DNA from: an uncultured Rhodobacterales bacterium
GTDB taxonomy: Bacteria; Pseudomonadota; Alphaproteobacteria; Rhodobacterales; Rhodobacteraceae
Length of the DNA: 64,000 nt
NCBI GenBank assembly: GCA_903873585.1
Contig: CAIQOV010000037.1
Location: 62,001 to 126,000, forward strand
Direction: 5' to 3'
Made by a program: the position numbers and the translations under genes. This document shows positions 9,586 to 19,385 of this stretch, piece after piece (within the stretch, counting starts at the first letter, position 1; every line of letters begins with the position of its first letter). Under the pieces are notes generated by a model that made no database searches, was not told the DNA's origin, and saw only the letters and a program-made list of their open reading frames with translations.

Positions 9586-9766
9586 GACGCCCCCTTTCGG
9601 GCCCCAAACCGCCCTGTTCGGCCCAAAGCGTTACAAATCCCCCCGGCTTTGGGCAAGGCCGAGGCTGGGTTTTGGCCACCACTCGGCGCATCCCCGTCAG
9701 AGTGATTGCAATTCGCCCCCGCCCAGACTATCTCGGACAGGAATTAAGCGACCAAAGGGCCAGCCG

Positions 9767-10672
9767 ATGAACTGGATCTCCAACTACGTGCGTCCCAAGA
9801 TCAACTCGCTGTTTTCGCGGCGCGAAACCCCCGACAATCTGTGGACCAAGTGCACAGAATGCGGCACGATGCTGTTTCACCGCGAATTGGCCGACAATCT
9901 GAACGTCTGCACCGCCTGCGACCATCACATGGCGATCACGCCGCGCGACCGCTTTAAGGCGCTGTTTGACGGCGGGATTTTCACCGAAGTGAAGGTGCCC
10001 GAACCCGTCGTTGACCCGCTGCATTTTCGCGACCAAAAGAAATACCCCGAACGCCTGCGCGCCGCCCAAAAGGCGACTGGCGAGCGTGATGCCATGGTTG
10101 TGGCCGAAGGCGAGATTTTGCGCACGCCCATCGTGGCTGTGGCGCAGGACTTTGCCTTTATGGCCGGATCTATGGGGATGTTTGTGGGCAATGCCATGAT
10201 CATCGGCGCCCAAACAGCGGTCAAGCATAAGCGGCCCATGGTTGTGTTTTGCTCGGCTGGTGGGGCGCGGATGCAAGAAGGCATCCTGTCGCTGATGCAA
10301 ATGCCGCGCACCACGGTCGCGGTGCAAATGCTGCGCGAGGCGGGGTTGCCCTATGTCGTCGTGCTGACCCATCCCACAACCGGCGGCGTGACAGCCAGTT
10401 ATGCCATGCTGGGCGATGTGCAAATCGCCGAACCCAACGCGCTGATCTGCTTTGCAGGCCCGCGCGTGATCGAACAAACCATCCGCGAAAAGCTGCCCGA
10501 AGGCTTTCAACGCGCCGAATATCTGCTTGACCATGGTATGCTAGACCGCGTCACGCACCGCAAAGAGATGCGCGATGAATTGGCGACGATTGTGCGGATG
10601 TTGCAGGGCCTATCACCCGCGGTGAAGGGCGATCTGCCCTCTCCCGACACTAAAGCTGCGGTCAAGGCGTAA
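9767..10672 (+). CDS. accD: Acetyl-CoA carboxylase carboxyltransferase subunit beta
   Basis: Carboxyltransferase beta subunit making malonyl-CoA for fatty-acid synthesis, in complex with AccA. It has 301 residues. A Cys4 zinc finger at the N-terminus (CTECGTML and CTACDHHM) is diagnostic of the bacterial subunit. The crotonase-like core carries [23 protein letters not shown] and the oxyanion region [19 protein letters not shown] 9767 gives the standard [12 protein letters not shown] start; the earlier part of the frame is not coding. It is followed by folC after 3 bases. Confidence 0.97.
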   Translation: MNWISNYVRPKINSLFSRRETPDNLWTKCTECGTMLFHRELADNLNVCTACDHHMAITPRDRFKALFDGGIFTEVKVPEPVVDPLHFRDQKKYPERLRAAQKATGERDAMVVAEGEILRTPIVAVAQDFAFMAGSMGMFVGNAMIIGAQTAVKHKRPMVVFCSAGGARMQEGILSLMQMPRTTVAVQMLREAGLPYVVVLTHPTTGGVTASYAMLGDVQIAEPNALICFAGPRVIEQTIREKLPEGFQRAEYLLDHGMLDRVTHRKEMRDELATIVRMLQGLSPAVKGDLPSPDTKAAVKA

Positions 10673-10675
10673 GGG

Positions 10676-11944
10676 ATGGGAACCTCTGACGCCATTCTGG
10701 AACGGATGATGACCTTTCATCCCAAGGTGATCGACCTAACCTTAGACCGCACCCACCGCTTGCTGGCCGCCTTGGGCAACCCCGAAAGGGCGATGCCGCC
10801 CGTGATCCACATCGCGGGCACCAATGGCAAAGGGTCAACCCAAGCGATGATCCGCGCGGGGCTAGAGGCGGGCGGGGCCAAGGTGCATGCCTATACCTCG
10901 CCGCATCTGGCGTGGTTTCATGAACGCATTCGTCTGGCCGGAGAGATCATTTCCGAAGCCGCCCTGACCGACTTGTTAGACGAATGCGTGCAAAAGAACG
11001 GCGCGGGCGAGATCACGTTTTTTGAAATCACCACCTGCGCCGCCCTTTTGGCCTTTGCGCGCACCGCTGCCGATTACACCCTGTTAGAGGTCGGCCTAGG
11101 CGGGCGGTTGGATGCGACCAACGTGGTGGATCACCCTGCGCTGACCATCATCACGCCGGTGTCGATCGACCATCAGCAATATCTGGGCGAGACTTTGGGT
11201 GAAATCGCCTTGGAGAAGGCGGGCATCATCAAGCGCGGCGTGCCGGTGATCATCGGGCCGCAAGACGACGAGGGCATGGCCGTGATCGAAGCGCGGGCCA
11301 TGCGGTTGGGCGCGCCGGTTCTGGCCTTTGGCCAACATTGGCATGTGCATGAAGAACATGGCCGCATGGTCTATCAAGACGAAAACGGCCTGCTAGACCT
11401 GCCCCTGCCCAACCTGCCCGGCCCGCATCAGGTTCACAACGCCGGTGCAGCGCTGACCGCCCTGCGCCACCTTGGTGCGACTGCCGCGCAATGCGAGGCG
11501 GCTGTGACCCAAGCCTTCTGGCCCGCCCGTATGCAACGCTTGCGCCAAGGGCCTTTGGTCGACAGTGCGCCGTCGGTGGAACTGTGGCTGGACGGCGGGC
11601 ATAATCCTGCCGGAGGCCTTGCGGTGGCGGCGACCTTGGCGCGGATGCCATTGCGCGAAACGCATTTGATCTGTGGCATGCTGAACACCAAAGACGTGCG
11701 CGGCTATATGGTGCCCTTGGCCAGCCAAACCAGCCTGCTGCACGCCGTCGAAATTCCCGGCGAAAAGAACACCCTGCCCGCCACCACCACCCGCGACGCC
11801 GCCTTGGCTGCTGGCATGAAGGCCGAGATTGCCGGATCAGTGGCAGACGCGCTGCGCTCTATCGCCGCCAAAACGCCCAACGCTCGTGTGCTGATTTGCG
11901 GGTCGCTTTACCTTGCGGGAACCGTGCTGCGCGAGAACGGCTAA
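10676..11944 (+). CDS. folC: Bifunctional folylpolyglutamate synthase/dihydrofolate synthase
   Basis: Adds glutamate to dihydropteroate and folates. It has 422 residues. The Mur-ligase-type P-loop is IAGTNGKGSTQAM, followed by YTSPHLAWFHERI. The metal and ATP region is LLEVGLGGRLDATNVV. The folate-specific EKAGIIKRGVP and the C-terminal WLDGGHNPAGG are both present. It is three bases after accD, a frequent alphaproteobacterial pair, so probably one operon. Confidence 0.95.
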   Translation: MGTSDAILERMMTFHPKVIDLTLDRTHRLLAALGNPERAMPPVIHIAGTNGKGSTQAMIRAGLEAGGAKVHAYTSPHLAWFHERIRLAGEIISEAALTDLLDECVQKNGAGEITFFEITTCAALLAFARTAADYTLLEVGLGGRLDATNVVDHPALTIITPVSIDHQQYLGETLGEIALEKAGIIKRGVPVIIGPQDDEGMAVIEARAMRLGAPVLAFGQHWHVHEEHGRMVYQDENGLLDLPLPNLPGPHQVHNAGAALTALRHLGATAAQCEAAVTQAFWPARMQRLRQGPLVDSAPSVELWLDGGHNPAGGLAVAATLARMPLRETHLICGMLNTKDVRGYMVPLASQTSLLHAVEIPGEKNTLPATTTRDAALAAGMKAEIAGSVADALRSIAAKTPNARVLICGSLYLAGTVLRENG

Positions 11945-11985
11945 ACGCGCGGCGGCTTTGGCTTGGGGTTACGCCCCACCGTGGC

Positions 11986-12004
11986 GTATTTGTGCCAAGA
12001 TGAA
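11986..12004 (-). repeat. Short dispersed intergenic repeat, copy B
   Basis: Read on the minus strand this is TTCAT-CTTG-GCACAAATAC, matching copies at 4468-4486 and 20570-20588. An ATG at 12000 is part of the repeat, which argues against its use as the start of the next gene. A short GGGG/CCCC hairpin lies beside it at about 11964-11978. Confidence 0.45.
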
Positions 12005-12020
12005 TAGGGAACGGGCTTGC

Positions 12021-13586
12021 ATGAATTGGATTGCGCATCAGGTGGCCAAGGGGCGCGGGCTTGGCTTGGCGCTGCTGGTGATGCTCGCCGTGGTGCTGCC
12101 GGGGTTTTTCAGCCTGCCGCCGATTGACCGCGACGAGGTGCTGTTTTCGCAAGCCTCGCGCCAGATGCTGGCTTCGGGCGATTGGGTCGATATTCGGTTT
12201 GGCGAAGCGCCGCGCTACAAAAAGCCCGTGGGCATTTACTGGATGCAGGCCACGGCGGCTGCCGTGACGGGGCAGGCGGGGCAGATTTGGTCCTATCGGC
12301 TGGTGAGTGTCTTGGGCGCGCTGTTGGCGGTTGGCTTCACCCATGCCACAGCACGGCTGTATCTGGGGCGCGAGGCGGCTTTTTTGGCCGCAGTTGCCTT
12401 GGGCGCAAGCCTGATGCTGGGGGCCGAGGCGCATTTGGCCAAGACCGATGCGATGGTGTTGGCCAGTGTGGCTATGGGGCAGTATTTGCTGGCAAAGGGC
12501 GCGCGGGATAGGGGCCTGTCTTGGGCGCAAGCGATGGGGTTTTGGGCAGTTCTGGCGGCCAGTACCCTGATCAAGGGGCCGATCGGGCCTATGGTTCTGG
12601 CGTTGACGTTGGCGGGCCAATGCGGGATGGCGCGCAGTTTTGCGCCGGTGCTGCGGCTGCGGCCTTTGGCGGGGCTGGCGGTGTTTGGCGCTTTGGCAGC
12701 ACCTTGGTTTATCGCTATATCCTATGTCAGCCACGGCGCGTTTTGGAGCGCTTCGCTTGGCGCGGATATGTTTGAAAAGATGGCCTCGGCGCAAGAAAAG
12801 CACGGGGCGCCGCCGGGGTCTTACTTGGCCGCCATCTGGTTGACGTTTTGGCCCGCGGCCATGCCCTTGGCGGCCAGTTTGGGCGCGATTTGGGCGGGGC
12901 GGCGGCAAGAGGTGGTGCAGTTTGGCTTGGTAAGCCTGCTGCCGACTTGGGTGATCTTTGAAGCCTTGCCGACCAAACTGGTGCATTACACTTTGCCCAC
13001 CTATCCGGCCCTAGCGCTGCTTTTGGCCTACGCCGTGCAAAGCGGGGCGGTGCGCAGGCTGTGGCCGATGGGCTTGGCGGGGCTGTTGCCACTGGGGTTG
13101 CTTGCGGCCTTGGTTTGGCAGGCGGGGCAGTTGGGTGTCACCATGCCCTTGACCTTCTGGATCGGGGTGGTGGCGGTGACGGCAAGCCTTGGCCTGATCC
13201 TTTGGGCTGTGCTGCGGGGTTCTGTGCCTTTGGCCGTGGCGCTGGCGGCGGGGGGCTTATCGCTGAGTGCCACTGTCTATCCCACATTGGCGGGGATTGA
13301 CGCGCTTTGGCCTGCGCGGCCTTTGGCGACCATCGCGGCAAGCCACCCCGCGTGCAGCTTCGCGGTGGCGGGCTATGCCGAGCCTTCGCTGGTTTTTCTA
13401 ACCAATGCCCGTGTGCAGTTTCTGACCCAAGAGCAGATCGTGGCGAGTTTGGGCGAAACGGGTTGCCACGTGGTTGCGCTGCCCGCTGGGCCAGCACCCG
13501 CAGGGCTGCAAGCCTTGGGCCATGTCACGGGGCTAGACCTTGGCACGGGGCGCAAGGTTGACCTGTCGGTCTGGTTGAAGCCCTAG
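12021..13586 (+). CDS. ArnT-like glycosyltransferase family 39/83 membrane protein
   Basis: Polyprenyl-phosphate-dependent sugar transferase of the GT-C fold, 521 residues with about 11-12 membrane helices. The first periplasmic loop carries PPIDRDEVLFSQASRQML, with the acidic pair expected to be catalytic, and APRYKKPVGIYWMQ, a classic ArnT/PMT signature. LAKTDAMVL is the second conserved Asp region. It may modify lipid A or another envelope glycan, but the acceptor is unknown. ATG 12021 has AGGGA about ten bases upstream. It is convergent with slt, the stop codons sharing CTAG. Confidence 0.88.
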   Translation: MNWIAHQVAKGRGLGLALLVMLAVVLPGFFSLPPIDRDEVLFSQASRQMLASGDWVDIRFGEAPRYKKPVGIYWMQATAAAVTGQAGQIWSYRLVSVLGALLAVGFTHATARLYLGREAAFLAAVALGASLMLGAEAHLAKTDAMVLASVAMGQYLLAKGARDRGLSWAQAMGFWAVLAASTLIKGPIGPMVLALTLAGQCGMARSFAPVLRLRPLAGLAVFGALAAPWFIAISYVSHGAFWSASLGADMFEKMASAQEKHGAPPGSYLAAIWLTFWPAAMPLAASLGAIWAGRRQEVVQFGLVSLLPTWVIFEALPTKLVHYTLPTYPALALLLAYAVQSGAVRRLWPMGLAGLLPLGLLAALVWQAGQLGVTMPLTFWIGVVAVTASLGLILWAVLRGSVPLAVALAAGGLSLSATVYPTLAGIDALWPARPLATIAASHPACSFAVAGYAEPSLVFLTNARVQFLTQEQIVASLGETGCHVVALPAGPAPAGLQALGHVTGLDLGTGRKVDLSVWLKP

Positions 13587-15538
13587 CGCCCCGTCAACTC
13601 GTCCGTCACATTCACCGGCCCCGCCGTGCCGCGCAGTTTGGCGCGGTAGATCACCACGCCTTCGACCACGCGCATCACATAGGTGCGCGTTTCGGTGAAG
13701 GGGATCATCTCGACCCAGTCGACCACATCGGTCCCTGCAAGTCTTGGGTCACCAAAGGCGTCGATCCAGTTCCGTGGGCGACCCGGCCCGGCGTTGTAAC
13801 CCGAAGCGATCAGCGCCACCGAGGGGCCGAAGCGGTCGACCAGCTCTTTCAGATAGGCCGCCCCCAACGTGGCGTTATAGGCGGGGTCTGATGCCAGTTT
13901 GGCGGCTGAGAACTTGATCCCTTGATCCTTGGCCATTTTCGCCGCTGTTGCGGGCAAAATCTGCATCAGACCAAGCGCGCCTGCGGGGCTGCGCGCTTCA
14001 GGATCAAACTCGCTTTCGCGGCGCGCGATTGACAGGGCAAGCGCGCGGCTGACGGGCAGTTTTTCGGGGATCATATCGGGCACGGGGAAATAGGCCCCCG
14101 CAAAGACCAGCCCGCGTTCGGTGGCGGCCTTGGCGATCAGCACAGACGCGCGGTATTGCCCCAACTTCAGCGCCAAACCGGCGAGCGAGCCTAAGTCGCC
14201 GTCCGATAGGCTTTCGCCCAGATGCAGCATGAACCGCGCCGAAAGTTGTTCATTGCCCGCCGCCGCCATGCGCACCGCCGCCTCTAGCACCGAGGATTTG
14301 GCATAGTGTGCGCCTTTCCATGACCCCGGTGGCGGAGCGTTGGACAGAAGGCTTGCATCCAAATTCAGCCCCAGCTTTTCCGCCGCAAGCATCCCGTAGT
14401 ACGAGGTTTGGTACTGCGCCGCCTTGCCATAAGCGCTGCGCGCCTTGGCCTTGTCGCCTAGGGCCTGATAGGCGCGGCCGATCCAATACTGCGCGCGCGA
14501 TTGGCTGATGGGGGTGGTGGCCCCCGCCAGCCTTTGGAAATGCTGCAAGGCGAGGGCAGGGTCGTTCAGCTTGCGCAGGGCGATGAAGCCGCTGAGAAAC
14601 TCCAGATCGCTGCTGTTGTCGGCATCTGACAACTGGTGCGATGCGGCGACCTTGTAGGCTGTCTTGACCGCCTCCTTGCGCATCAAGATGCGCGCAAGGT
14701 CGGCGCGTTTGTCTGCCCAAGCCGCAGGATCGCCCAGCCGCTTGGCCGAGGTTGACCGATCAAGGATCAGCTCTGCCGCATCAGAATAATTATCGTGCCG
14801 CATCCGGTATAAAAAGCGGTCATAGGCCAAACCGGGGTCGTCCTTGAGCGCCTTTGGCACCGCACTGACCAAGGCCGCAGCCCCCGCCTTATCGCCGCGC
14901 AGCGCAAGGCGGGCTTTGCCAAGCGCGGCCCAATCCTTGGGCACCAAGGGCAACATCCGCGCGCCCTCATCCGCGCGCGCGCCGTCCCACAGGATGCGGT
15001 CAAGGCGCAACTCATGCGCCACGCGCAGATCGGGGCCATAGGTGGCCAAAAGCTGCGCTTGTTCATCGGCGGTGAATTTCAGCTTGGTCCAGCCTTGGGT
15101 TGCCGCTTCAACGGCGTCGGCGTGGCGGCCTTTGGCTTCCAGCGCGGCTGTCAGGGCCAGAACGCCTGCGGCTTTGGCGGGGGCTTGGCCGCCGAAATAC
15201 TGCAAGATGCGGTCTGGGTCGGTCGAGCGGGCGACAGCCACCTCTCCAGCGGCTTTGAGATAGGGCAGGCCCGGCCAATCGGGGCGGCGGGCAAGGAAGG
15301 CTTCGTAATCGCCCAAAAGCCCCTCACCAGCGCGCAGGCGTTGCCATTCGATCACATCGGCCCCCACGGCCCCTGCCCCTTGGGCGCGGGCTGTGGCTTC
15401 GGCCCAGTCTTGCTGGTTGGCGAGTGTTTGGGAATCGCGCAAAGCGCTGATTTCGTTGGCGTCATAGGCAAAGGCCGGCGACAGGGCCAAGCCTGTCAGC
15501 ACGGCCAAAAGGCGCAAGGTGGGGGCAAATTTCATCAT
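13583..15538 (-). CDS. slt: Lytic murein transglycosylase (Slt-type)
   Basis: Periplasmic enzyme cleaving peptidoglycan to 1,6-anhydro products. It has 651 residues with a signal peptide ending LSPAFAYD. A long alpha-helical superhelical region (residues ~30-480) resembles Slt70 and has TPR/Sel1-like repeats such as QYWIGRAYQALGDKAKA. The C-terminal goose-lysozyme-like domain has the catalytic Glu in SIARRESEFDPEARS, then GALGLMQILPATA and ASGYNAGPGR. It is divergent from dapA (149-base gap). Confidence 0.95.
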   Translation of the reverse strand: MMKFAPTLRLLAVLTGLALSPAFAYDANEISALRDSQTLANQQDWAEATARAQGAGAVGADVIEWQRLRAGEGLLGDYEAFLARRPDWPGLPYLKAAGEVAVARSTDPDRILQYFGGQAPAKAAGVLALTAALEAKGRHADAVEAATQGWTKLKFTADEQAQLLATYGPDLRVAHELRLDRILWDGARADEGARMLPLVPKDWAALGKARLALRGDKAGAAALVSAVPKALKDDPGLAYDRFLYRMRHDNYSDAAELILDRSTSAKRLGDPAAWADKRADLARILMRKEAVKTAYKVAASHQLSDADNSSDLEFLSGFIALRKLNDPALALQHFQRLAGATTPISQSRAQYWIGRAYQALGDKAKARSAYGKAAQYQTSYYGMLAAEKLGLNLDASLLSNAPPPGSWKGAHYAKSSVLEAAVRMAAAGNEQLSARFMLHLGESLSDGDLGSLAGLALKLGQYRASVLIAKAATERGLVFAGAYFPVPDMIPEKLPVSRALALSIARRESEFDPEARSPAGALGLMQILPATAAKMAKDQGIKFSAAKLASDPAYNATLGAAYLKELVDRFGPSVALIASGYNAGPGRPRNWIDAFGDPRLAGTDVVDWVEMIPFTETRTYVMRVVEGVVIYRAKLRGTAGPVNVTDELTGR

Positions 15539-15687
15539 GCCGCGACTTTGCCTGAACCGCCCCTAGGCCACAACACCAAAGGTCGTGATCAGTGGCCTGC
15601 CGCCCATGCTTGGCAAACCGCGCAACTGTCGTTAGGAAGGGCCGCGCATCTTCGGGCACGCCGCCCGCCAACCAAGGAGTCGTTGCC

Positions 15688-16560
15688 ATGTTCAAAGGGT
15701 CATTCCCCGCCCTTGTCACGCCGTTTAAGAACGGCGCGTTGGATTTGGTGACGTTGAAACATTTGGTCGAATGGCACATCGCCCAAGGCTCGCACGGGTT
15801 GGTGCCGGTGGGCACGACGGGCGAAAGCCCCACCCTTAGCCATGACGAGCATCGCCAAGTCGTCGAGGAAGTGGTGCGCGTGGTCGCTGGCCGCATTCCG
15901 GTGATCGCAGGCGCAGGGTCAAACAACACCGCCGAGGGGATTGACCTTATCCGCCACGCGCAAAAGGTCGGGGCCAATGCAGCCTTGGTGGTGACGCCCT
16001 ATTACAATAAGCCCACACAGGCCGGCCTGATCGCCCACTTCACCGCGCTGCACGATGCCTGCACCCTGCCCATTGTGATCTATAACATCCCCGGCCGTTC
16101 TGTTGTGGATATGCTGCCCGACACCATGGGCACGCTGGCCAAACTGCCGCGCATCATCGGCGTTAAGGATGCCACCGGCAAGATTGAACGTGTGCCGATG
16201 CAGCGCGCCGCTTGTGGGAAAGATTTCATCCAACTGTCGGGTGAAGATGCCACGGCTTTGGGGTTCAACGCCCACGGTGGGGTCGGGTGCATTTCGGTGA
16301 CGGCCAACGTGGCGCCCAAACTATGTGCCGAGTTCCAAGAAGCCACGCTGCGCGGCGATTACGCCACGGCGCTGGAATACCAAGACCGCCTGATGCCCCT
16401 GCACGAAGCGATCTTTATCGAACCGGGGTTGGCGGGCGCGAAATACGGCCTGTCGCTGCTGGGGATGTGTGCCGAAGAGGTGCGCTTGCCGCTGCTGACC
16501 CTGACCGAGGGCACCAAGGCCAAGATCAAGGCTGCGATGCAGTTTGCGGGATTGATCTAA
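15688..16560 (+). CDS. dapA: 4-hydroxy-tetrahydrodipicolinate synthase
   Basis: First enzyme of the lysine/diaminopimelate branch, condensing pyruvate with aspartate semialdehyde. It has 290 residues. The TIM barrel shows [12 protein letters not shown] (substrate and Thr proton relay), [12 protein letters not shown] (catalytic Tyr), [11 protein letters not shown] (Arg binding the substrate) and IIGVKDATG with the Schiff-base Lys. ATG 15688 is preceded by AAGGAG. It supplies DAP for the peptidoglycan handled by the neighbouring slt product. Confidence 0.97.
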   Translation: MFKGSFPALVTPFKNGALDLVTLKHLVEWHIAQGSHGLVPVGTTGESPTLSHDEHRQVVEEVVRVVAGRIPVIAGAGSNNTAEGIDLIRHAQKVGANAALVVTPYYNKPTQAGLIAHFTALHDACTLPIVIYNIPGRSVVDMLPDTMGTLAKLPRIIGVKDATGKIERVPMQRAACGKDFIQLSGEDATALGFNAHGGVGCISVTANVAPKLCAEFQEATLRGDYATALEYQDRLMPLHEAIFIEPGLAGAKYGLSLLGMCAEEVRLPLLTLTEGTKAKIKAAMQFAGLI

Positions 16561-16607
16561 CGCGCGCCTTCTGGCCCGTCTTTATCTGAACATTGTAGGA
16601 GTTGCGC

Positions 16608-17468
16608 ATGGCGTCTGACAACCTGCGCGGCTCTGTTTGGATGATGGCGTCGATGGCGGGCTTTGCCGCCGAAGATGGGTTCTTAAAAAGCGCTGCATCT
16701 GAAATGCCTTTGGGGCAGGTTTTGGCCTTTGAAGGGGTGCTGGGGATCTTGTGGTTCTCAACCCTCGCCCTGCGCGCCGGAAGCCCGCCTTTGCCCCGCG
16801 CCGCGCTGTCGCGCACGATGGCGGTTCGCTCGGCCTTTGAAGTTGCTGGTCGGCTGTTTTACGCGCTGGCCGTAGCACTGACGCCGATCTCCACCGCCTC
16901 GGCCATTTTGCAGGCGACACCCTTGGTCGTTGTGCCCGTTGCGGCGATGCTGTTTGGCGAAAAGGTCGGGTTGTTTCGCGCGGCGCTTATTCTAAACGGC
17001 TTTCTGGCGGTGCTGCTTATTCTACGCCCCGGCCTGTCGGGATTTTCGGCCCTAAGTTTTCTGGCGCTGCTTGGAATGCTGGGCTTTGCGGGCCGCGATC
17101 TGGCCACCCGCGCAGCGCCGCCTGCGCTGTCAAACGCGCAGTTGGGTGTGGCAGGGTTTGGCGTGCTGGCGTTTTGCGGCTTTGGGATGCTGGCGGTGAC
17201 GGGCGGCGTTACTTTGCCCAATGCCCACGGCTTGGGGCTGATGGCGGGGGCCAGTGCCTTTGGCATTGCAGGATACGGCGCTTTGACCCAAGCGATGCGC
17301 ACGGGGCAAGTGTCAGCCGTAACGCCGTTTCGCTATACGCGCATTGTCTTTGCCCTGCTTGTCGGCGTTTTGGTCTTTGGCGAGCGCCCCGATGCGCTGA
17401 CCCTTGCCGGATCGGCGCTGATCGTGGCCTGTGGGCTGGCGTTGCTGTTGCAGCGCCCGCAGCGCTAG
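16608..17468 (+). CDS. DMT superfamily (EamA) transporter
   Basis: A 286-residue membrane protein with ten predicted helices in two EamA repeats. The first repeat runs from about residue 5 to 140, with ALTPISTASAILQATPLVV near its end. The second runs from about 145 to 280, with VTPFRYTRIVFALLVGVLVFGE as the characteristic helix 9-10 region. ATG 16608 has AGGAG seven bases upstream. The substrate is unknown. Its stop abuts the stop of the convergent channel-like gene. Confidence 0.88.
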   Translation: MASDNLRGSVWMMASMAGFAAEDGFLKSAASEMPLGQVLAFEGVLGILWFSTLALRAGSPPLPRAALSRTMAVRSAFEVAGRLFYALAVALTPISTASAILQATPLVVVPVAAMLFGEKVGLFRAALILNGFLAVLLILRPGLSGFSALSFLALLGMLGFAGRDLATRAAPPALSNAQLGVAGFGVLAFCGFGMLAVTGGVTLPNAHGLGLMAGASAFGIAGYGALTQAMRTGQVSAVTPFRYTRIVFALLVGVLVFGERPDALTLAGSALIVACGLALLLQRPQR

Positions 17469-17912
17469 TCAGGGCGTTTTGCGCCTTTGGGCAACTTGAT
17501 CGACGCGAATTTGGCGCAAGGCTTCGATCAAAAGCGCGGTCATCAGACCAAAGTTCAAGAACCCGTTGGCCGCCTCCATCCCCGCCAAAAGCCGCCATTC
17601 GGGGGCAGGTACGCTGTCGCCCAGCCCTAGGGTGGTAAAGGCCACAAGGCTGAAATACAGCGACTCCTCCATCGTGGGGAAGACGTGCAAGGCGTCATAG
17701 GCCAGCGCCCAGATCCACGACCCAACCGTGATCACCCCCAACACCCAGACCGAGGCCCCCATCACCAGCAAGACCAGTTTGGGCCGATGCGGTTCGCGCA
17801 AGAACCACTGATGCAGGCGGCCAAAGATCACCTCTAGCGCCATCGCGGCCATGGCAGCCAGCGTGATATTGACCAGCAAAAGCCCGCTGCCCACCGCGAT
17901 TTGCACGAACAT
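17469..17912 (-). CDS. Two-TM ion-channel-like (potassium channel family) protein
   Basis: A 147-residue protein with about three or four hydrophobic segments. It has a pore-loop-like motif in FSLVAFTTLGLGDSVPAPEW (residues 88-107). The selectivity filter reads T94-L-G-L-G-D99, where K+ channels normally have TVGYGD. The following helix EAANGFLNFGLMTALLIEAL fits the inner pore helix. No regulatory RCK domain is present. The Tyr-to-Leu change makes ion selectivity uncertain. It is convergent with the EamA gene. Confidence 0.75.
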   Translation of the reverse strand: MFVQIAVGSGLLLVNITLAAMAAMALEVIFGRLHQWFLREPHRPKLVLLVMGASVWVLGVITVGSWIWALAYDALHVFPTMEESLYFSLVAFTTLGLGDSVPAPEWRLLAGMEAANGFLNFGLMTALLIEALRQIRVDQVAQRRKTP

Positions 17913-17963
17913 TTCCGCCCCTCTCTGGACTAAAGCCGTAGTCTCGCCTATCTCGGTTCGATC

Positions 17964-18443
17964 ATGGTAGAGAAATCCGACCCCAATTCAAAACTCATCG
18001 CGGAAAATCGCCGCGCGCGGTTTGATTACCACATCGAATCCGATCTGGAAGCCGGCATCATGCTGATGGGGTCCGAGGTCAAGTCGTTACGCCAAGGTGG
18101 GTCAAACATCGCTGAAAGCTATGCTTCGGTGGAAGGTGGGGAATTGTGGCTGATCAACAGCTATGTCGCACCCTATCTGCCCGCCAAAACCTTTGGCCAC
18201 GAAGAGCGTCGCCGCCGTAAGCTGTTGGTGTCGCGCAAGGAATTGTCGCGCCTGTCGAATTCGGTCGGGCGTGAGGGGATGACGATCGTTCCCCTTAAGC
18301 TGTATTTTGACGACCGTGGCTTTGTGAAGCTGAAACTTGGCGTGGCCAAGGGTAAGAAAAATGCCGATAAGCGCGAAACCTCGGCCAAGCGCGATTGGGA
18401 ACGCCAAAAGGCGCGGATCATGAAGAATGGGTTCCGCGGCTAA
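17964..18443 (+). CDS. smpB: SsrA-binding protein SmpB
   Basis: Binds tmRNA for trans-translation rescue of stalled ribosomes. It has 159 residues. [29 protein letters not shown] and [21 protein letters not shown] are the conserved beta-barrel motifs. The basic C-terminal tail ([20 protein letters not shown]) inserts into the mRNA channel. The tmRNA gene itself is not in this window. Confidence 0.97.
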   Translation: MVEKSDPNSKLIAENRRARFDYHIESDLEAGIMLMGSEVKSLRQGGSNIAESYASVEGGELWLINSYVAPYLPAKTFGHEERRRRKLLVSRKELSRLSNSVGREGMTIVPLKLYFDDRGFVKLKLGVAKGKKNADKRETSAKRDWERQKARIMKNGFRG

Positions 18444-18503
18444 GGCTTGGCGGTGGGCTAGGGGTGGGGGCAAACTGCCCCGTCAAAAAGGGGGGGTGGT
18501 GTT

Positions 18504-19361
18504 GTGGTGGATGATCCAAAAACCTTGGTGTCGACGGGCTGGCTTGGCGCCCATCTGAAAGACCCTGATCTGCGGGTGCTAGATGCTTCGTGGTATTTGC
18601 CCGCAGCGGGGCGCGATGCCAAGGCAGAGTATGCCCACACCCATATCCCCGGCGCGCGGTTCTTTGACCTTGATGAGATCTCTGACAGCCGTTCAACCCT
18701 GCCCCACATGGCCCCGCCTGCGGAAAAGTTCATCTCGCGGATGCGCGCGATGGGTGTGGGCGATGGGCATCAGGTGGTGGTTTATGACGGATCGGGCCTG
18801 TTCTCCGCCGCCCGCGTTTGGTGGACCTTTCGCTTGATGGGTAAGATGGATGTTGCCGTGCTAGATGGGGGACTGCCCAAATGGCTGGCCGAAGGGCGCG
18901 AAGTTGAAGACATGCCCTCCATCGTCAAAGACCGCCATATGACCACCAGCCGCCAGAACCATCTGGTCAAAGATGTCACCCAAGTCGCCCACGCCGCCAA
19001 ACTTGGCGAGGCTGTGATCATCGACGCCCGCCCCTTGGCCCGCTTTACCGGCGATGCGGCAGAACCCCGCCCCGGCCTGCGGTCGGGCCACATTCCCGGT
19101 GCGCGCAATGTGCCGTTTGGCGATGTGCTGAACCCTGACGGCACGATGAAATCCGCCGCCGATCTGCGCGCTGTGTTTCAAGCCGCAGGCGTTGATCTTA
19201 CCAAACCCGCCATCACCACCTGTGGCTCAGGTGTCACCGCCGCGATCTTGTCGCTGGCGCTGGAACGCATCGGCCACAAATCCCACGCGCTTTATGACGG
19301 CTCTTGGGCTGAATGGGGTATGTATGACGATCTTTCCGTTGAAAAAGGCCCCGCCCGCTAA
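18504..19361 (+). CDS. sseA: 3-mercaptopyruvate sulfurtransferase
   Basis: Two-domain rhodanese that moves sulfur from mercaptopyruvate to thiol acceptors or cyanide. It has 285 residues. The N-terminal non-catalytic rhodanese domain contains HIPGARFFDLDEISD and VVVYDGSG. The C-terminal domain carries SGHIPGARNVPF and the active-site loop CGSGVTA, the mercaptopyruvate-type CG(S/T)GV motif. The start is GTG at 18504 or 18507, preceded by a G-rich ribosome site. It lies 24 bases upstream of the aminotransferase gene. Confidence 0.93.
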   Translation: MVDDPKTLVSTGWLGAHLKDPDLRVLDASWYLPAAGRDAKAEYAHTHIPGARFFDLDEISDSRSTLPHMAPPAEKFISRMRAMGVGDGHQVVVYDGSGLFSAARVWWTFRLMGKMDVAVLDGGLPKWLAEGREVEDMPSIVKDRHMTTSRQNHLVKDVTQVAHAAKLGEAVIIDARPLARFTGDAAEPRPGLRSGHIPGARNVPFGDVLNPDGTMKSAADLRAVFQAAGVDLTKPAITTCGSGVTAAILSLALERIGHKSHALYDGSWAEWGMYDDLSVEKGPAR

Positions 19362-19385
19362 GGGGGTTGGCCTGCTAAAGGAGCC

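Noticed and set aside
11859-12986. 375-codon minus-strand frame opposite the glycosyltransferase.
   Set aside because: Very basic, low-complexity composition (Arg, Gln, His, Pro) and antisense to a clear membrane protein; not coding.
17964-18443. smpB suggested that the tmRNA gene might be adjacent.
   Set aside because: No tmRNA-like tRNA domain or tag frame is visible in the flanking gaps, which are under 70 bases.
18467-18481. GGGGCA-AAC-TGCCCC hairpin after smpB as a terminator.
   Set aside because: It is followed by GTCAAAAAGG, not T, and the next gene starts 22 bases later, so it is not a convincing terminator.
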